Shown: positions 51,374 through 61,158, counted from the first letter of the stretch. The stretch is 64,000 nucleotides of DNA from an uncultured Bacilli bacterium (GCA_934098385.1 CAKOOJ010000004.1:1-64000); one strand, 5' to 3'. Notes: generated by a model not told the origin, from the letters alone. Program-made: numbers and translations.

Positions 51374-52636
51374 TTACTTCTTAAACACAACCTTAAACGT
51401 AGTAATATGATTACCAGACTCTACACTAATTTCACCATTATGATTTAATACAATATTCTTTGCAATAGCAAGTCCTAAACCATATCTATTATTATTTCTA
51501 TTTCTAGATTTATCTACTCTATAAAATCTTTCAAATATTTTATCTCTATCTTCACTACTAATATTATCTCCTTTATTCTTAACTAATAATACTATATTAT
51601 TAGCATTACTTTTTAAATTAATATTTATAGTACTATTCTTATATGAATGTTTTATAGCATTATCTATTAATATGCTTAATAATTCTTTTATACTAACTTC
51701 ATCTAATAACATGTTTATATCTTTTTCTATATCATATTTTATTTTAACATTATCTTCATAAGCTTTTACTTCCATAGATAATATAGATAATTCTACTATT
51801 TTAGATAAATTATTATTAACTTTAGTAATTTTTTCTTCATGTTCACTTTTAGCAAGTTCTAACATATTTATAATTAAATTATTCATTCTTTCACTTTCAT
51901 ATTTTATATTATTTATCCATTTTTCATTATAATCATTTTCTAATGCTTCAGTACTAGCAATAATAACTGATAAAGGAGTTTTAAGTTCATGTGATGCATC
52001 TTCTATAAATTCTTTTTGTTTTTTAAATGTATTATTTACTGGCTCTGTAATATATTTAGTAAGTAATTTAGTTATAAAATATATAATTAATTCTAATACA
52101 ACAAATATAATTATAGATATTTCTAAAGATAATATTAAACTACTTCTTACTTTGGTATTATCAAGTATAGTTAAACTATCACCACTAACATACTTATAAG
52201 AATAATTATTAAAATATAAATTACCAATATATATTTCTTTAATATTATCTTTATTCAATATATTCTTTGCAATAGAATTTATTTTATTATCACTAATATT
52301 ATTATTAGAATGATTTATTACTTCTTTTATACTATTATCATCATTTATCAAAACAGTATAAATAGTACTATCCATAAATTTAATATTCTTATCAATATTA
52401 TTTTCTATATTGTTATCTTTATTCATTTCTATATCTTCATTAGGTTTAATATCTGGTTTCATATCAGGTATAATTTCTTCTTTATCATTTTTATTAGTAG
52501 CCATATTTAAACTATTCTTAACATTATTTTTTAACTCTATATATTTTTGTATATTAAATAAAAATATAAAACTTAATACACTAATAGTTAGTATTATAAA
52601 TATTATATTAAATACTTTATTTCTTAATTTATTCAT
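51374..52636 (-). CDS. Sensor histidine kinase
   Basis: 420 residues. Membrane helices at about 8-28 and 166-190 bracket a 135-residue outer sensor domain rich in Asn/Asp. Then come a short linker, the dimerisation/phosphoacceptor domain with His216 (EFIEDASHELKTPLSV) and the ATPase domain with an N box (LIDNAIKHS), G1 (NKGDNISSEDRDKIFERFYR) and G2 (YGLGLAIAKNI). It phosphorylates the response regulator encoded just upstream, with which it overlaps by 8 nt. The signal is unknown. No target operon is evident. Confidence 0.95.
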   Translation of the reverse strand: MNKLRNKVFNIIFIILTISVLSFIFLFNIQKYIELKNNVKNSLNMATNKNDKEEIIPDMKPDIKPNEDIEMNKDNNIENNIDKNIKFMDSTIYTVLINDDNSIKEVINHSNNNISDNKINSIAKNILNKDNIKEIYIGNLYFNNYSYKYVSGDSLTILDNTKVRSSLILSLEISIIIFVVLELIIYFITKLLTKYITEPVNNTFKKQKEFIEDASHELKTPLSVIIASTEALENDYNEKWINNIKYESERMNNLIINMLELAKSEHEEKITKVNNNLSKIVELSILSMEVKAYEDNVKIKYDIEKDINMLLDEVSIKELLSILIDNAIKHSYKNSTININLKSNANNIVLLVKNKGDNISSEDRDKIFERFYRVDKSRNRNNNRYGLGLAIAKNIVLNHNGEISVESGNHITTFKVVFKK

Positions 52637-53306
52637 CTTTATACTCCATTTTATATCCTAAACCTCTAACAGATTTTATAATAACATTACTCCCTATACT
52701 AGATAGTTTCTTTCTTATAAAAGATAAATAAGCTTCTAAGTTATTACTTTCTATCTCATTATCTATTCCCCATACTTTATCATATATTAATTCTTTACTT
52801 AATACTTGTTCTTTATTTCTAATAAATACTTCTAATATTCTAAGTTCTTTACATACTAATTCTAACTTTATATTTGTTTTATTACAGTATATATAAGAAT
52901 TTTTTATATCTAACTCTATATCTTTATATTTTAATATATTTTTATTTTCTTTATTATTTAATTGTATATTTATTCTAGCAACTAACTCATCTATGTGAAA
53001 AGGTTTTGTAATATAATCTACACAACCATTAGTAAGTCCATTTAATTTATCTTCTAATGTAGATTTAGCAGTTAACATTATTATTTTACTATCTATATTT
53101 TTATTTTTTATATTATCTAGTATTTCAAATCCATTCATACTAGGTAACATAACATCTAGTATGACTAAATCATATGCATTAGTAAGTATATTATATAATC
53201 CTTCTAAACCATCAGTACATATATCTACAATATATTTTTCTTTTTCTAGCCTAGATTTTATTACGTCTGCCAAATTAAATTCATCTTCAATAATCAATAT
53301 ACGCAT
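52629..53306 (-). CDS. OmpR-family response regulator
   Basis: 225 residues. The receiver domain has the acidic pair Glu7/Asp8, phospho-acceptor Asp51 (LVILDVMLPSMNG) and Lys101 (ITKPFH). The C-terminal winged-helix has YDKVWG and IIKSVRGLGYKME, standard for OmpR/PhoB. First gene of the two-component operon with AGGTGAT upstream of the ATG. Confidence 0.96.
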   Translation of the reverse strand: MRILIIEDEFNLADVIKSRLEKEKYIVDICTDGLEGLYNILTNAYDLVILDVMLPSMNGFEILDNIKNKNIDSKIIMLTAKSTLEDKLNGLTNGCVDYITKPFHIDELVARINIQLNNKENKNILKYKDIELDIKNSYIYCNKTNIKLELVCKELRILEVFIRNKEQVLSKELIYDKVWGIDNEIESNNLEAYLSFIRKKLSSIGSNVIIKSVRGLGYKMEYKDE

Positions 53307-53432
53307 AAAATATCACCTACTTAACTTTATTATATATTTATTAAATGAATATTAAAAGAAAAAAATATTATTTTTTATCAATAATATTTTTAAAAATTAT
53401 ACCATGTGATTTAGTAAATAAATTATTATCCA

Positions 53433-53867
53433 TTATTTGTATGATTTAAGAAAATTTTCCAAATCATCATCATTTTCAAATATAGACTCAAAAATATTAT
53501 ATAAAGTATCAGTAGCTTCATATTCTCCTATAGCATAACAATTTTTACCTAAGCCATACGCAATACCAGCTTCTATATGAGCTGCTTTACCAGCTGGCAA
53601 TACTAATAATAAATTTTTTGAATTTTTTTCTCCCTCTAAATCGTTATTAAACAGATTAAGTACAACGTCACTTTTTAACCCAAGAGATTCGAATTCAGCT
53701 TGTTTCTCTTCTGGAGTTTGATTCGGATTACCATATCCCCAATCATTTTCATTTTTTAAAAAACAATAATAAGAAATATTATACTTATCAAATAAATCAC
53801 ATATTTTTAAAATATTTTCCTTGTTTCTAGCTCGTCCTGCTACAAAAAATTCATATTTGTTACTCAT
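53433..53867 (-). CDS. Nucleoside 2-deoxyribosyltransferase-like protein
   Basis: 144 residues of the nucleoside 2-deoxyribosyltransferase-like fold (FFVAGRARNKENI at the start; LPAGKAAHIEAGIAYGLGK with the conserved Glu of the active site in HIEAGIAYG). Such enzymes transfer deoxyribose between bases in salvage, or act as N-glycosidases in the MTH538/Tir-like branch; activity is uncertain. The ATG at 53867 has AAGG 9 nt upstream; an earlier ATG at 53876 is too close to it. Confidence 0.75.
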   Translation of the reverse strand: MSNKYEFFVAGRARNKENILKICDLFDKYNISYYCFLKNENDWGYGNPNQTPEEKQAEFESLGLKSDVVLNLFNNDLEGEKNSKNLLLVLPAGKAAHIEAGIAYGLGKNCYAIGEYEATDTLYNIFESIFENDDDLENFLKSYK

Positions 53868-53921
53868 AAATATCATCCTTTCAAATAATATTATAACATA
53901 TTTTTTAAAACAACTTTATAC

Positions 53922-55124
53922 TTATTCAAATTCAACATTAATAACAGTTATCTCAGCTTTAGTTCCTATTCTCATATTTGGTCCATATAAACCTACACCA
54001 GAAGTAACTATATTATGTAAATTACCATATTTTTTATATCCATAAGCATTATCCCACATTATATTTACAGTAATATTGCCTGGAAAAAATTGTCCATCAT
54101 GAGTATGCCCAGATAAATCTAAGTCAACGCTCGCTTCATTAAGCAAATCTTGCTCTTTTGGTTGATGATCTAATACAATTATAGGTTTACTTTTATCTAA
54201 ATCTTCTGTTAATTCATTAGGCGTTTTTCTTACGCTTATATCTCTTCCTGGTCTAGTTCTATCTGCTCTTCCTATCAAATATACACTATCATTTAATAAT
54301 ACATTCTCATCTCTTAATAAAGTTATATTTGCCTTATTTAAAAAATCATCCATTTCTTTAGCACTCATTTTTTCATCGTGATATTTAAAAGTAAAACCAA
54401 ATAAAGTTTTTTCATCTATATCATGATTACCATAAACTGCATAAACTCCATTTTTTGATTTAATATTTTTTAAATCATTTATTATTTTATCAGGATTATC
54501 AATAGCTTCATAACTATTATCAAATATATCTCCAGCAATTAAAACTAAATCAGCATCTTCTTTATTAATTAATTTAACCATATTACTTATTTGTTTATCT
54601 CCAATATTATAACCAATATGTAAATCAGCTACCATAACTATTTTCATATTGCTAACATCATTTATCTTTTTATTAATTTTAATATCATAGTTAGTAGTAT
54701 GAATAATTCTTGCATTTATAACACCCAATATACATATAGATGCAATTATAACAGTACATAAAATACCATTAATAAAATATCCTTTACTAGTATATAATTT
54801 ACTATTTCTTAACTTACCATTCCTTTTAAATATAATACGTAGTATTTCAAATGCAATAATTGTCAAAAACAAATATAGTAAAACTCCTAACCAATAATTA
54901 CCTATACACATAAATATTCGTTTTAATTTACATGGTTTTAGTATAAAACCAATTACACCAGACAATGCAAAAAAGAAATAAGTACTTAATAATATATACT
55001 TAAAATACTTTTTCTTAAAAAATTTATTACATATATGAAACCATTTAAGTATCTTTCTATATAAGTAATAATTTATAATTAAATATATTGGTGACAAAAA
55101 TATTGCTATCATAACAACAAACAC
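53922..55124 (-). CDS. Membrane-anchored metallophosphoesterase (YkuE-like)
   Basis: 400 residues. Four hydrophobic helices in the first 140 residues are followed by a calcineurin-like phosphoesterase domain: DLHIGYN (metal 1), AGDIFDN, GNHDID, LDHQPK and SGHTHDGQFF with GLYGPNMRIG at the end. The order matches YkuE-type enzymes of Bacillota, which cut lipid- or nucleotide-linked phosphodiesters at the membrane. The first codon is GTG at 55124 with GGAAAG nearby; ATG at 55112 is the alternative. Confidence 0.92.
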   Translation of the reverse strand: MFVVMIAIFLSPIYLIINYYLYRKILKWFHICNKFFKKKYFKYILLSTYFFFALSGVIGFILKPCKLKRIFMCIGNYWLGVLLYLFLTIIAFEILRIIFKRNGKLRNSKLYTSKGYFINGILCTVIIASICILGVINARIIHTTNYDIKINKKINDVSNMKIVMVADLHIGYNIGDKQISNMVKLINKEDADLVLIAGDIFDNSYEAIDNPDKIINDLKNIKSKNGVYAVYGNHDIDEKTLFGFTFKYHDEKMSAKEMDDFLNKANITLLRDENVLLNDSVYLIGRADRTRPGRDISVRKTPNELTEDLDKSKPIIVLDHQPKEQDLLNEASVDLDLSGHTHDGQFFPGNITVNIMWDNAYGYKKYGNLHNIVTSGVGLYGPNMRIGTKAEITVINVEFE

Positions 55125-55248
55125 TTTCTTTCCATTTTTATTTTATCATTATTGCTATAATTAATACAATACTATTAAAAAATAAGATAGACTTGATTAA
55201 TTTTAATACTTATTTACATATAAAAATTTAATATCACTTGGTTAGATT

Positions 55249-55274
55249 TGTCACTGTAAATGTCACTGTATTTT
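55249..55274 (-). repeat. Orphan copy of the fic promoter repeats
   Basis: The 26 bp are identical to 51270-51295, the tandem CAGTGACATTT operator of the class II fic gene. Here the block has no -10 box at the right distance and no Fic gene downstream. Confidence 0.75.
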
Positions 55275-55284
55275 TTATAGTACT

Positions 55285-55566
55285 TTATTTATATAATCTT
55301 AAAACTAGATATGGGTATGCATCTTCTTTTTCTGTATAGCTAATTGAAATGCCTTTTCTGTTATTTGCTGTTTTACCAGAGTTAGTTTTTGTTTTTACAT
55401 CATTTAATAAAGCCTCAGTTTCTATATCAGAAATTTCGCTATTATTTGCTTTAATCAAATATTTAATATATGAAATAGCATCAGACTCATATTTGCTATT
55501 TTTTTCTACATATAAAAGCGTATAATTTACAATTTGCCTAGTATTTTGCCGATTATTTTTTATCAA
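55285..55566 (-). pseudogene. Unassigned ORF fragment
   Basis: 93 codons opening at TTG with no ribosome site and no internal ATG, rich in Asn/Lys/Thr. The sequence has no recognised motif (NYTLLYVEKNSKYESDAISY; a charged C-terminal YLVLRLYK). It lies between an orphan operator and the broken dacA, in a region that looks decayed, and is most likely the remains of a gene whose start was lost. No function is proposed. Confidence 0.4.
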
Positions 55567-55732
55567 TAAAAAGACCAGTTTTTAATATTTCAGATTCTCA
55601 TTAACTAGATTTAATGTTTTATTATGTCTTATTTATTAATCTATAAATTTTCTTCTTGTTTTGATAGAATTATATTAAGTAAATATAAATCATCTTTAAT
55701 TCTCATTCTTCTTTTTAACAATTATATTAAAT

Positions 55733-55755
55733 AAAAAACTTAGATATAATCTAAG
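55733..55755 (-). terminator. Terminator of dacA remnant
   Basis: On the minus strand CTTAGAT pairs with ATCTAAG followed by TTTTTT. Confidence 0.7.
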
Positions 55756-55759
55756 CATT

Positions 55760-56275
55760 TTACACATTACCACTAACAATATATTTAAAATTCTTTTTAT
55801 ATAAACCCCATATATTAACTCTCTCTATACTTTCTTTAACTGGTATATCAAAAACATTTATTTTCTTACCATCTTTATACAATTCTAATACTCCTACTTT
55901 ATCTCCAATATGTATAGGTGCTTTAATTTCATTTATCTTTAATTTATGATCATACTTACCTTCTTCATTAACGTCTACTAAATCAACAACATCATTTAAT
56001 AGTTTTAAATCTACAAAATCCTTTTTACCATTATTTACTTTTAATTTACCTAATTTTATATTATTTTTAAATATAGTTTTTAATTTATAATTATTATATC
56101 CATAATCTAAAAGTTCTACAGTATCTTTACTTCTTATCTCACTTGTTTCTTCTCCCATAACTACACTTATTAATCTCATATTATTTCTTTTAGCTGTTGC
56201 GGTTAAACAATAACCAGCATTATCAGTAAAACCAGTTTTTAAACCATCTAGTCCTTTATAATATTTTATAAGGTA
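55760..56275 (-). pseudogene. dacA: dacA 3' remnant (D-Ala-D-Ala carboxypeptidase)
   Basis: The frame LIKYYKGLDGLKTGFTDNAG continues into CLTATAKRNN and a PBP5-like C-terminal domain ending near 55760, matching the last 170 residues of class A low-molecular-weight PBPs, including the KTG box. The N-terminal SxxK and SxN parts are missing. Homology stops at about 56270, where the upstream codons become unrelated (TIAIHIY). The remnant has no start at its head. An internal ATG at 56179 could begin an abbreviated frame, but it lacks the active site. Confidence 0.85.
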
Positions 56276-56293
56276 TATGTGAATTGCTATAGT

Positions 56294-56326
56294 AAAAAGG
56301 TATTACTTCTTGAAAAGAATGATACC
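56294..56326 (-). terminator. Terminator of the island operon
   Basis: On the minus strand GGTAT plus TTCTT pair with AAGAA plus ATACC followed by TTTTT, between the HAD gene and the dacA junction. Confidence 0.7.
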
Positions 56327-56350
56327 ATGAAATTATATAATTAACAATAG

Positions 56351-57127
56351 CTATGTTAGTTTTTCTAAATATTTAGCAACACCATCATCGTCATTATTAT
56401 CGATTATATAATTTGCCTCTTTCTTTAATTCATCAGTAGCATTTTCTACAGCTACACCAACTCTTGCAACTTGAATCATAGATAAATCATTATTGTCATT
56501 ACCAATTGCCACTGTTTTACACATAGGAATACTTAAATGCTCAGCTAACTTTTTCAAAGCTGTCCCCTTAGACGCTTTATTACTTATAATACTAAACCAA
56601 ATTTCTTCTTTTGCATCATTTGAAGTATCAATAATATTTAAATTATATTTTTCAACTTTACTTTTATATTTTTTAATTTTTTCTTTATTCTTGCCAATAA
56701 TCATAATTTGCTTTATGTTTTTAGCAAGCATATTATCAATATTGTTTTCATTTAACAAAATTTGTGAATTGTTTCTAATAAATTGAGTTGCATATTCAAT
56801 ATTGTCACAAACAAATATAGCTCTAATGCCAATATTTTCTACATCTAAATAAATTTTTTTGCAATATTTTGGTGACAAATATGCGCTATAGATAATTTCG
56901 TTATTTAAATTATCATAAACTTCGGTGCCATTTGATGAAATTAAAAATCTATTAATTCCTACCTCTTCACTTATTTTTAGAGTGTGATACCTAGGTCTTG
57001 CAGTACATATAGTTACAATGTTTCCTTTTATTACTAATTTTTCAATAATTTTTTTTGTTCTAGTAGAAATACTACCATCTGAATGACGTAATGTTCCATC
57101 ACTATCTATTGCTATTAGGTATGGCAT
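56351..57127 (-). CDS. HAD superfamily (Cof-type) phosphatase
   Basis: 258 residues. Motif I IAIDSDGTL with nucleophile Asp8, motif II LISSNGTEVYD, a C2 cap (about 85-180), Lys of motif III, and motif IV AIGNDNNDLSMIQ. Cof-type enzymes remove phosphate from sugar, nucleotide or cofactor phosphates. Last gene of the island operon, 12 nt after the Nudix gene, so presumably it removes a phosphate from the pathway's intermediate; that is inference from position. Confidence 0.88.
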   Translation of the reverse strand: MPYLIAIDSDGTLRHSDGSISTRTKKIIEKLVIKGNIVTICTARPRYHTLKISEEVGINRFLISSNGTEVYDNLNNEIIYSAYLSPKYCKKIYLDVENIGIRAIFVCDNIEYATQFIRNNSQILLNENNIDNMLAKNIKQIMIIGKNKEKIKKYKSKVEKYNLNIIDTSNDAKEEIWFSIISNKASKGTALKKLAEHLSIPMCKTVAIGNDNNDLSMIQVARVGVAVENATDELKKEANYIIDNNDDDGVAKYLEKLT

Positions 57128-57138
57128 AAGAAATCCTT

Positions 57139-57654
57139 TTAATCAATATTAGATTTATATATTTCAAACAATTCTAACATTTCTCTTGCAATTCCACGCT
57201 TATCATCAAATTCTTCAGCATTCTTTTTCAATTCATCTACCACTTTATTTAAAGGAATATTTCTTAATTCAAATCCACCATCCTTTTCATTTTCTGTGTA
57301 TGATGTTTTATTCAAATTTGGTTTTTCATCCGTTTTAATTTCATAATAGTATATTTCAATTTTTCTATTTTTTCCTTCAGCAGGCCAATCCTTATAATAT
57401 CCTAAAGCCACAGCAAACGGTTCTATATTTTTCACTTCTAAATCAATGCCTGTCTCTTCAAGCATTTCTCTCTTTACAGTTTGTGGCAAACTCTCTCCAT
57501 CCTCAACATGTCCACCAGGAAATTGATAGTTATTGTGTGAATATCCTAGTAAAATTTCTTCTTTAGAATTAATAACTAAAATTTTCACTCTCTTTACAAC
57601 CTCTGTAATATCTGCTTCAGTTAAATTGTGTTTGTTTGTAATAATTTCTTTCAT
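57139..57654 (-). CDS. Nudix hydrolase
   Basis: 171 residues. The Nudix box GGHVEDGESLPQTVKREMLE followed by ETG fits GX5EX7REUXEEXGU exactly. An ILVINSKEEILLGYS strand precedes it. Nudix enzymes cleave nucleoside diphosphates linked to another moiety. The 4-nt overlap with the kinase gene upstream (ATGA) shows translational coupling and suggests the two act on related nucleotides. Confidence 0.9.
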   Translation of the reverse strand: MKEIITNKHNLTEADITEVVKRVKILVINSKEEILLGYSHNNYQFPGGHVEDGESLPQTVKREMLEETGIDLEVKNIEPFAVALGYYKDWPAEGKNRKIEIYYYEIKTDEKPNLNKTSYTENEKDGGFELRNIPLNKVVDELKKNAEEFDDKRGIAREMLELFEIYKSNID

Positions 57655-58361
57655 AATTTTTTCCTTCTTTCTAATTTTTTAACTTTAACTTTTTTAAACA
57701 TTTTTTCACTTAATTCTTGATAAGTTAAATTATTGGATGACTGTAAATTATCAATACTGAATAAATCCATTACAAATTTTCGATTATCATCATCAATTCT
57801 CCATAATTCTATTGCATTTAAAACTATGCTTGCGACTTCTAATTCATTCATTTTTTCAGTATTAATTGCTATGTGTGGTATATTATATCTACGAATTGCT
57901 TGAAAGTGTTTAGTATAATCATCCTTATATATACGTGTTTTCATTAAATCTTTATCTAAACTGCTTCTATTAATTATTCTTTTAATTCTCTCCTCTATGG
58001 ATGCGTATAACAAAACTGTTAGTTCTGGGAAGCCATAATTTAATGCAAAAAAATCAAAAAGTTCTTTATTTTCTTCACCATTTGAAAAATAATATGTAGA
58101 TATAAAACCTCTATCCAAAATGTATGAACCATTTTTTCCATCTTCCAATGCACTTAAATAGCCAAGTAAATAGTACATTGCTTGAAGATTTTTAGAATAA
58201 TTTCCATATATTTTGTTAGTGATATTTTTTGATTGATCTGGTGTAAGCTCTAACAACGATTTAATAGGTTTAGAAATGATAGGCATTTTAAGTTCGCTAG
58301 ATAACACTGATGTTAATGTACTTTTTCCTACACCATCTAATCCTTCTATACTAATTAACAT
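57651..58361 (-). CDS. Thymidylate/deoxynucleoside-kinase-like protein
   Basis: 236 residues from the ATG at 58361 (GAGGAG site); the frame opens nine codons earlier without a site. The P-loop IEGLDGVGKST (about 4-14) and a DRGFISTYYFS motif in the base-binding position identify the dTMP kinase/dNK fold. A LID-like segment (RIIRNRSSLDKDLMK region, Arg/Lys rich) is present. True tmk proteins are near 200 residues, and this one carries an extra C-terminal basic helix. The substrate may not be dTMP. Confidence 0.75.
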   Translation of the reverse strand: MLISIEGLDGVGKSTLTSVLSSELKMPIISKPIKSLLELTPDQSKNITNKIYGNYSKNLQAMYYLLGYLSALEDGKNGSYILDRGFISTYYFSNGEENKELFDFFALNYGFPELTVLLYASIEERIKRIINRSSLDKDLMKTRIYKDDYTKHFQAIRRYNIPHIAINTEKMNELEVASIVLNAIELWRIDDDNRKFVMDLFSIDNLQSSNNLTYQELSEKMFKKVKVKKLERRKKL

Positions 58362-58392
58362 ACAATCTCCTCTTCTATATTTTATCATATTT

Positions 58393-59307
58393 TCATTTTT
58401 TTATCAATTTCTTGCTTTTTTCTAACAATATATCATTATATAATTGATAATCAGGAAATTTAGAAATCCATTTCATCGAATTTAAACAATCATATATCAT
58501 CAATCTATTTTCAAATTCTTTTTCACAACAAATTTCAGGATAGAATTCTTTTAATAAATCCATAATTATTAAATAATCATTTGGGTCGTAATAAAAGCCC
58601 GACTCACCATTCATAATAAAACTTCCTGGTTTTCTAATCATTCTATTGATAGTATCAAATTCTTTATCAATTGGAGCAACAGTATAGCATTCAAAATCTA
58701 TTAATTTTAAACCATCTTGAAATAATATAATATTATTAAAATGGATGTCACCATGTATAAATCCATACGTTGTATCTTCTAAATCACTTTTCATATATTG
58801 CTTCAATTCACCAAAATATGCAATTTTTTCTTTAGAAAATATGTTTTTTTCTATACATTTTTCTAGGTAATTATCAAATGACTCAATTATCTCTATTGGA
58901 TTATATTTTATCTCACACTTGACAGAGTGAATTTTTTTTAATATTTCCACCAAATTTAATACTATGCCTCGTTTTTCCTGATAATTCAGTTTACCCCAAA
59001 CATTAAATAAACTTTGTCCTTTTATTTTCTCTTCTATCGTATAAACATAAGGAATAAGTTGTTTTGAATCATCAGCAACCCAAAGATTTGGACAATATAA
59101 ATTTGAATTATTTTTAAAAAATGATACTTCATTTTTAACACCTTGCTCTTTATTTTGATTAATACAAATTTTCAATACAAATTTATCATTTAAGTCAAAT
59201 ACTGCACGGTTGAAACCAATCTTTAATTCTGAACATTCATTTACATCACATAAATTGTATTTTTTTAATATTACACTTAAATATTTTAATAATTCATTGT
59301 TTGCCAT
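58393..59307 (-). CDS. APH/choline-kinase-fold phosphotransferase 1
   Basis: 304 residues. The kinase fold shows FVLKICIN (Lys), EEKIKGQSL, the catalytic loop IHGDIHFNNII and metal-binding LKLIDFECY. Related enzymes phosphorylate aminoglycosides, choline, ethanolamine or sugars. Two such kinases occur in this operon (the other at 60259), which is unusual for simple antibiotic resistance and points to a phosphorylated small-molecule pathway. Separated by 31 nt from the kinase gene downstream. Confidence 0.85.
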   Translation of the reverse strand: MANNELLKYLSVILKKYNLCDVNECSELKIGFNRAVFDLNDKFVLKICINQNKEQGVKNEVSFFKNNSNLYCPNLWVADDSKQLIPYVYTIEEKIKGQSLFNVWGKLNYQEKRGIVLNLVEILKKIHSVKCEIKYNPIEIIESFDNYLEKCIEKNIFSKEKIAYFGELKQYMKSDLEDTTYGFIHGDIHFNNIILFQDGLKLIDFECYTVAPIDKEFDTINRMIRKPGSFIMNGESGFYYDPNDYLIIMDLLKEFYPEICCEKEFENRLMIYDCLNSMKWISKFPDYQLYNDILLEKSKKLIKK

Positions 59308-59320
59308 TGTAATAATCCTT

Positions 59321-60247
59321 TTATATTTTTTTTACTAATTTTTTAATGCTTGGTTTATTTAAATCGGAAATGTTTTCAATTCCCAATTCTCCCATTTTAT
59401 CTCCTAAACACCAAGAACGGTCATTTTCAAAATCAGAATATAAGTATATGTCGCCATCAATTATTTCACCGATTTCATACCCTGGCTTGCATATACAAGT
59501 ACATCCATAAACTTTGTTATCTGGAGTAATACATACTTTTTTCACACCAGCACTACATTGAAATCTATTTGGCGCATTCACAGTATCACATCCAAAAGTC
59601 CCACTTCTTCTAACTTCTAACTCATTTATATCATACTTATCTCTAGCTAATTGTAATTGAGTAAAGAAACTATCATAATCATTTTTATCAAGTCCAATAT
59701 TTACCAAATTTTTCGCTCTACCTTGAATAAAAATTTTGTTAAATTCTATTCCTGATGCACCTAAATTATAAGCATTATCACAGATTTTAAGTGTATCTTT
59801 TGCATTTTGATTTGTTATAGTAGTCATTAATACAGTTCTAATTCCTTTGCTACGTAATAATTGAATAACTGTATTCAACATATTATTTGTAATACCATTA
59901 AGGCTATCTTGTATTTCAAAATGATAAGACATAAAAACATTTTTTATTCCATTTTCCTTCAATAAATCAATTATTTCCGGTTCTTTATATATTCTTAGTC
60001 CATTTGTCATAATCCAATCTTGTCCAACAATTTTATAAGAGCGTAAATATCCCAAATCAACAAGAGGTTCAGCACCATCAATTCTTACAATTTTAAATTT
60101 TTCTGAATAGTACTTAGCAAGTTGTTCTAACTCCTCAGGTGTTCTATTGCCAGTATAACCAATATAACAATGTTTACAGGCAACATTACATTTTGAACAA
60201 GCCATTAAAATTACTCTATACCCTTCATATTTTTTTAATTCTTTCAT
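59321..60247 (-). CDS. Radical SAM enzyme with SPASM-like extra cysteines
   Basis: 308 residues. The CxxxCxxC cluster motif is Cys20, Cys24 and Cys27 (SKCNVACKHCYIG), followed by RIDGAEPL (Gly-rich SAM loop) and TNGLRIYKE. Near 220-260 an extra Cys set occurs: GTFGCDTVN, FQCSAGVKKVC and YGCTCICKPGYE, a SPASM/Twitch-like auxiliary Fe-S region. Such enzymes perform C-C, C-S or epimerisation chemistry on peptides or metabolites. No precursor-peptide gene is found in the operon. GGAGGAG site. Confidence 0.9.
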   Translation of the reverse strand: MKELKKYEGYRVILMACSKCNVACKHCYIGYTGNRTPEELEQLAKYYSEKFKIVRIDGAEPLVDLGYLRSYKIVGQDWIMTNGLRIYKEPEIIDLLKENGIKNVFMSYHFEIQDSLNGITNNMLNTVIQLLRSKGIRTVLMTTITNQNAKDTLKICDNAYNLGASGIEFNKIFIQGRAKNLVNIGLDKNDYDSFFTQLQLARDKYDINELEVRRSGTFGCDTVNAPNRFQCSAGVKKVCITPDNKVYGCTCICKPGYEIGEIIDGDIYLYSDFENDRSWCLGDKMGELGIENISDLNKPSIKKLVKKI

Positions 60248-60258
60248 CTTTTCTCCTC

Positions 60259-61158
60259 CTAAATAATATTTTTCTTTTTTAATACTTTTTTATTAACATT
60301 AGAATTAAACCATTTTGGTATTTCACAATGAAAATTATCTGTAAAATCTAAAAAATTCTTCATTTTTTCAAGTCCATCTTCTAACGTTTTTCCGTTAGTT
60401 CTAAGTGCATATAAAATATAGTCTAAGATATATAAACTGCCATATAAGTAATATACTTGCCAAAAATTTTTTGGAATATTACCATCAAAGTAATTTAACA
60501 TAATACTTGAATAAAAATTTGGAAAATCCATGTTGCAAGCATTACTCGATAAATCTTCCCATGGATTAGAAACTTTACATACATCTAAATCAATAAACAC
60601 TATTTTACTATCATTTATAACAACATTTCCTGGATGAAAATCACCATGAATTATTGAATTACCTGGCATTTTTTTCAATAATTCACTATATTCACTAACA
60701 TAATTATCGAATAAATCAAGGGGACAATCATCGATTTTTAAATCAACAATTTTATTCATTTTCTTCTTAAAAGATTTAATATAACTATCATATACTATAG
60801 CTTTATCATTTGTTTTTATATTATGCATTTTAGCCAATTCTTTTGCAACTAATCCACCACATTGAGCTTCTAGTTCACAATTAACTAAAATTTCATCTAA
60901 AGAAATGCCATCAATCCAATCTAATAGAGCATATCCTTTTGTAGCATTTAAAATTCCTTTTTCATAAACTTTAGGAACATTTATTCCATTTATATATAAG
61001 TTTTCAATATTTGATAAAGCTGCATATCTACTATTCATAAATCTAGCATCGAATAATCTCAATAAATAATATTTACCATCTTTATATACTTTATATTTCT
61101 CAACTGATGATGCACCAGAATTAACCTTATTTATTAACATATAATTATCAATTATCAT
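60259..61158 (-). CDS. APH/choline-kinase-fold phosphotransferase 2
   Basis: 299 residues. YYLLRLFDARF (Lys equivalent region), IDGISLDEI, catalytic loop IIHGDFHPGNVVI and IVFIDLDVCK metal motif. Distinct from the first kinase in the operon. It abuts the ABC ATPase gene with no gap on its upstream side and the radical SAM gene 11 nt downstream. By fold it phosphorylates a hydroxyl of a small molecule; the substrate is unknown. Confidence 0.85.
   Translation of the reverse strand: MIIDNYMLINKVNSGASSVEKYKVYKDGKYYLLRLFDARFMNSRYAALSNIENLYINGINVPKVYEKGILNATKGYALLDWIDGISLDEILVNCELEAQCGGLVAKELAKMHNIKTNDKAIVYDSYIKSFKKKMNKIVDLKIDDCPLDLFDNYVSEYSELLKKMPGNSIIHGDFHPGNVVINDSKIVFIDLDVCKVSNPWEDLSSNACNMDFPNFYSSIMLNYFDGNIPKNFWQVYYLYGSLYILDYILYALRTNGKTLEDGLEKMKNFLDFTDNFHCEIPKWFNSNVNKKVLKKKNII

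Noticed and set aside
58393..61158. Aminoglycoside resistance cassette
   Set aside because: Two different APH-fold kinases sit inside a biosynthetic-type operon with a radical SAM enzyme and ATP-grasp ligase; simple resistance does not explain the set.
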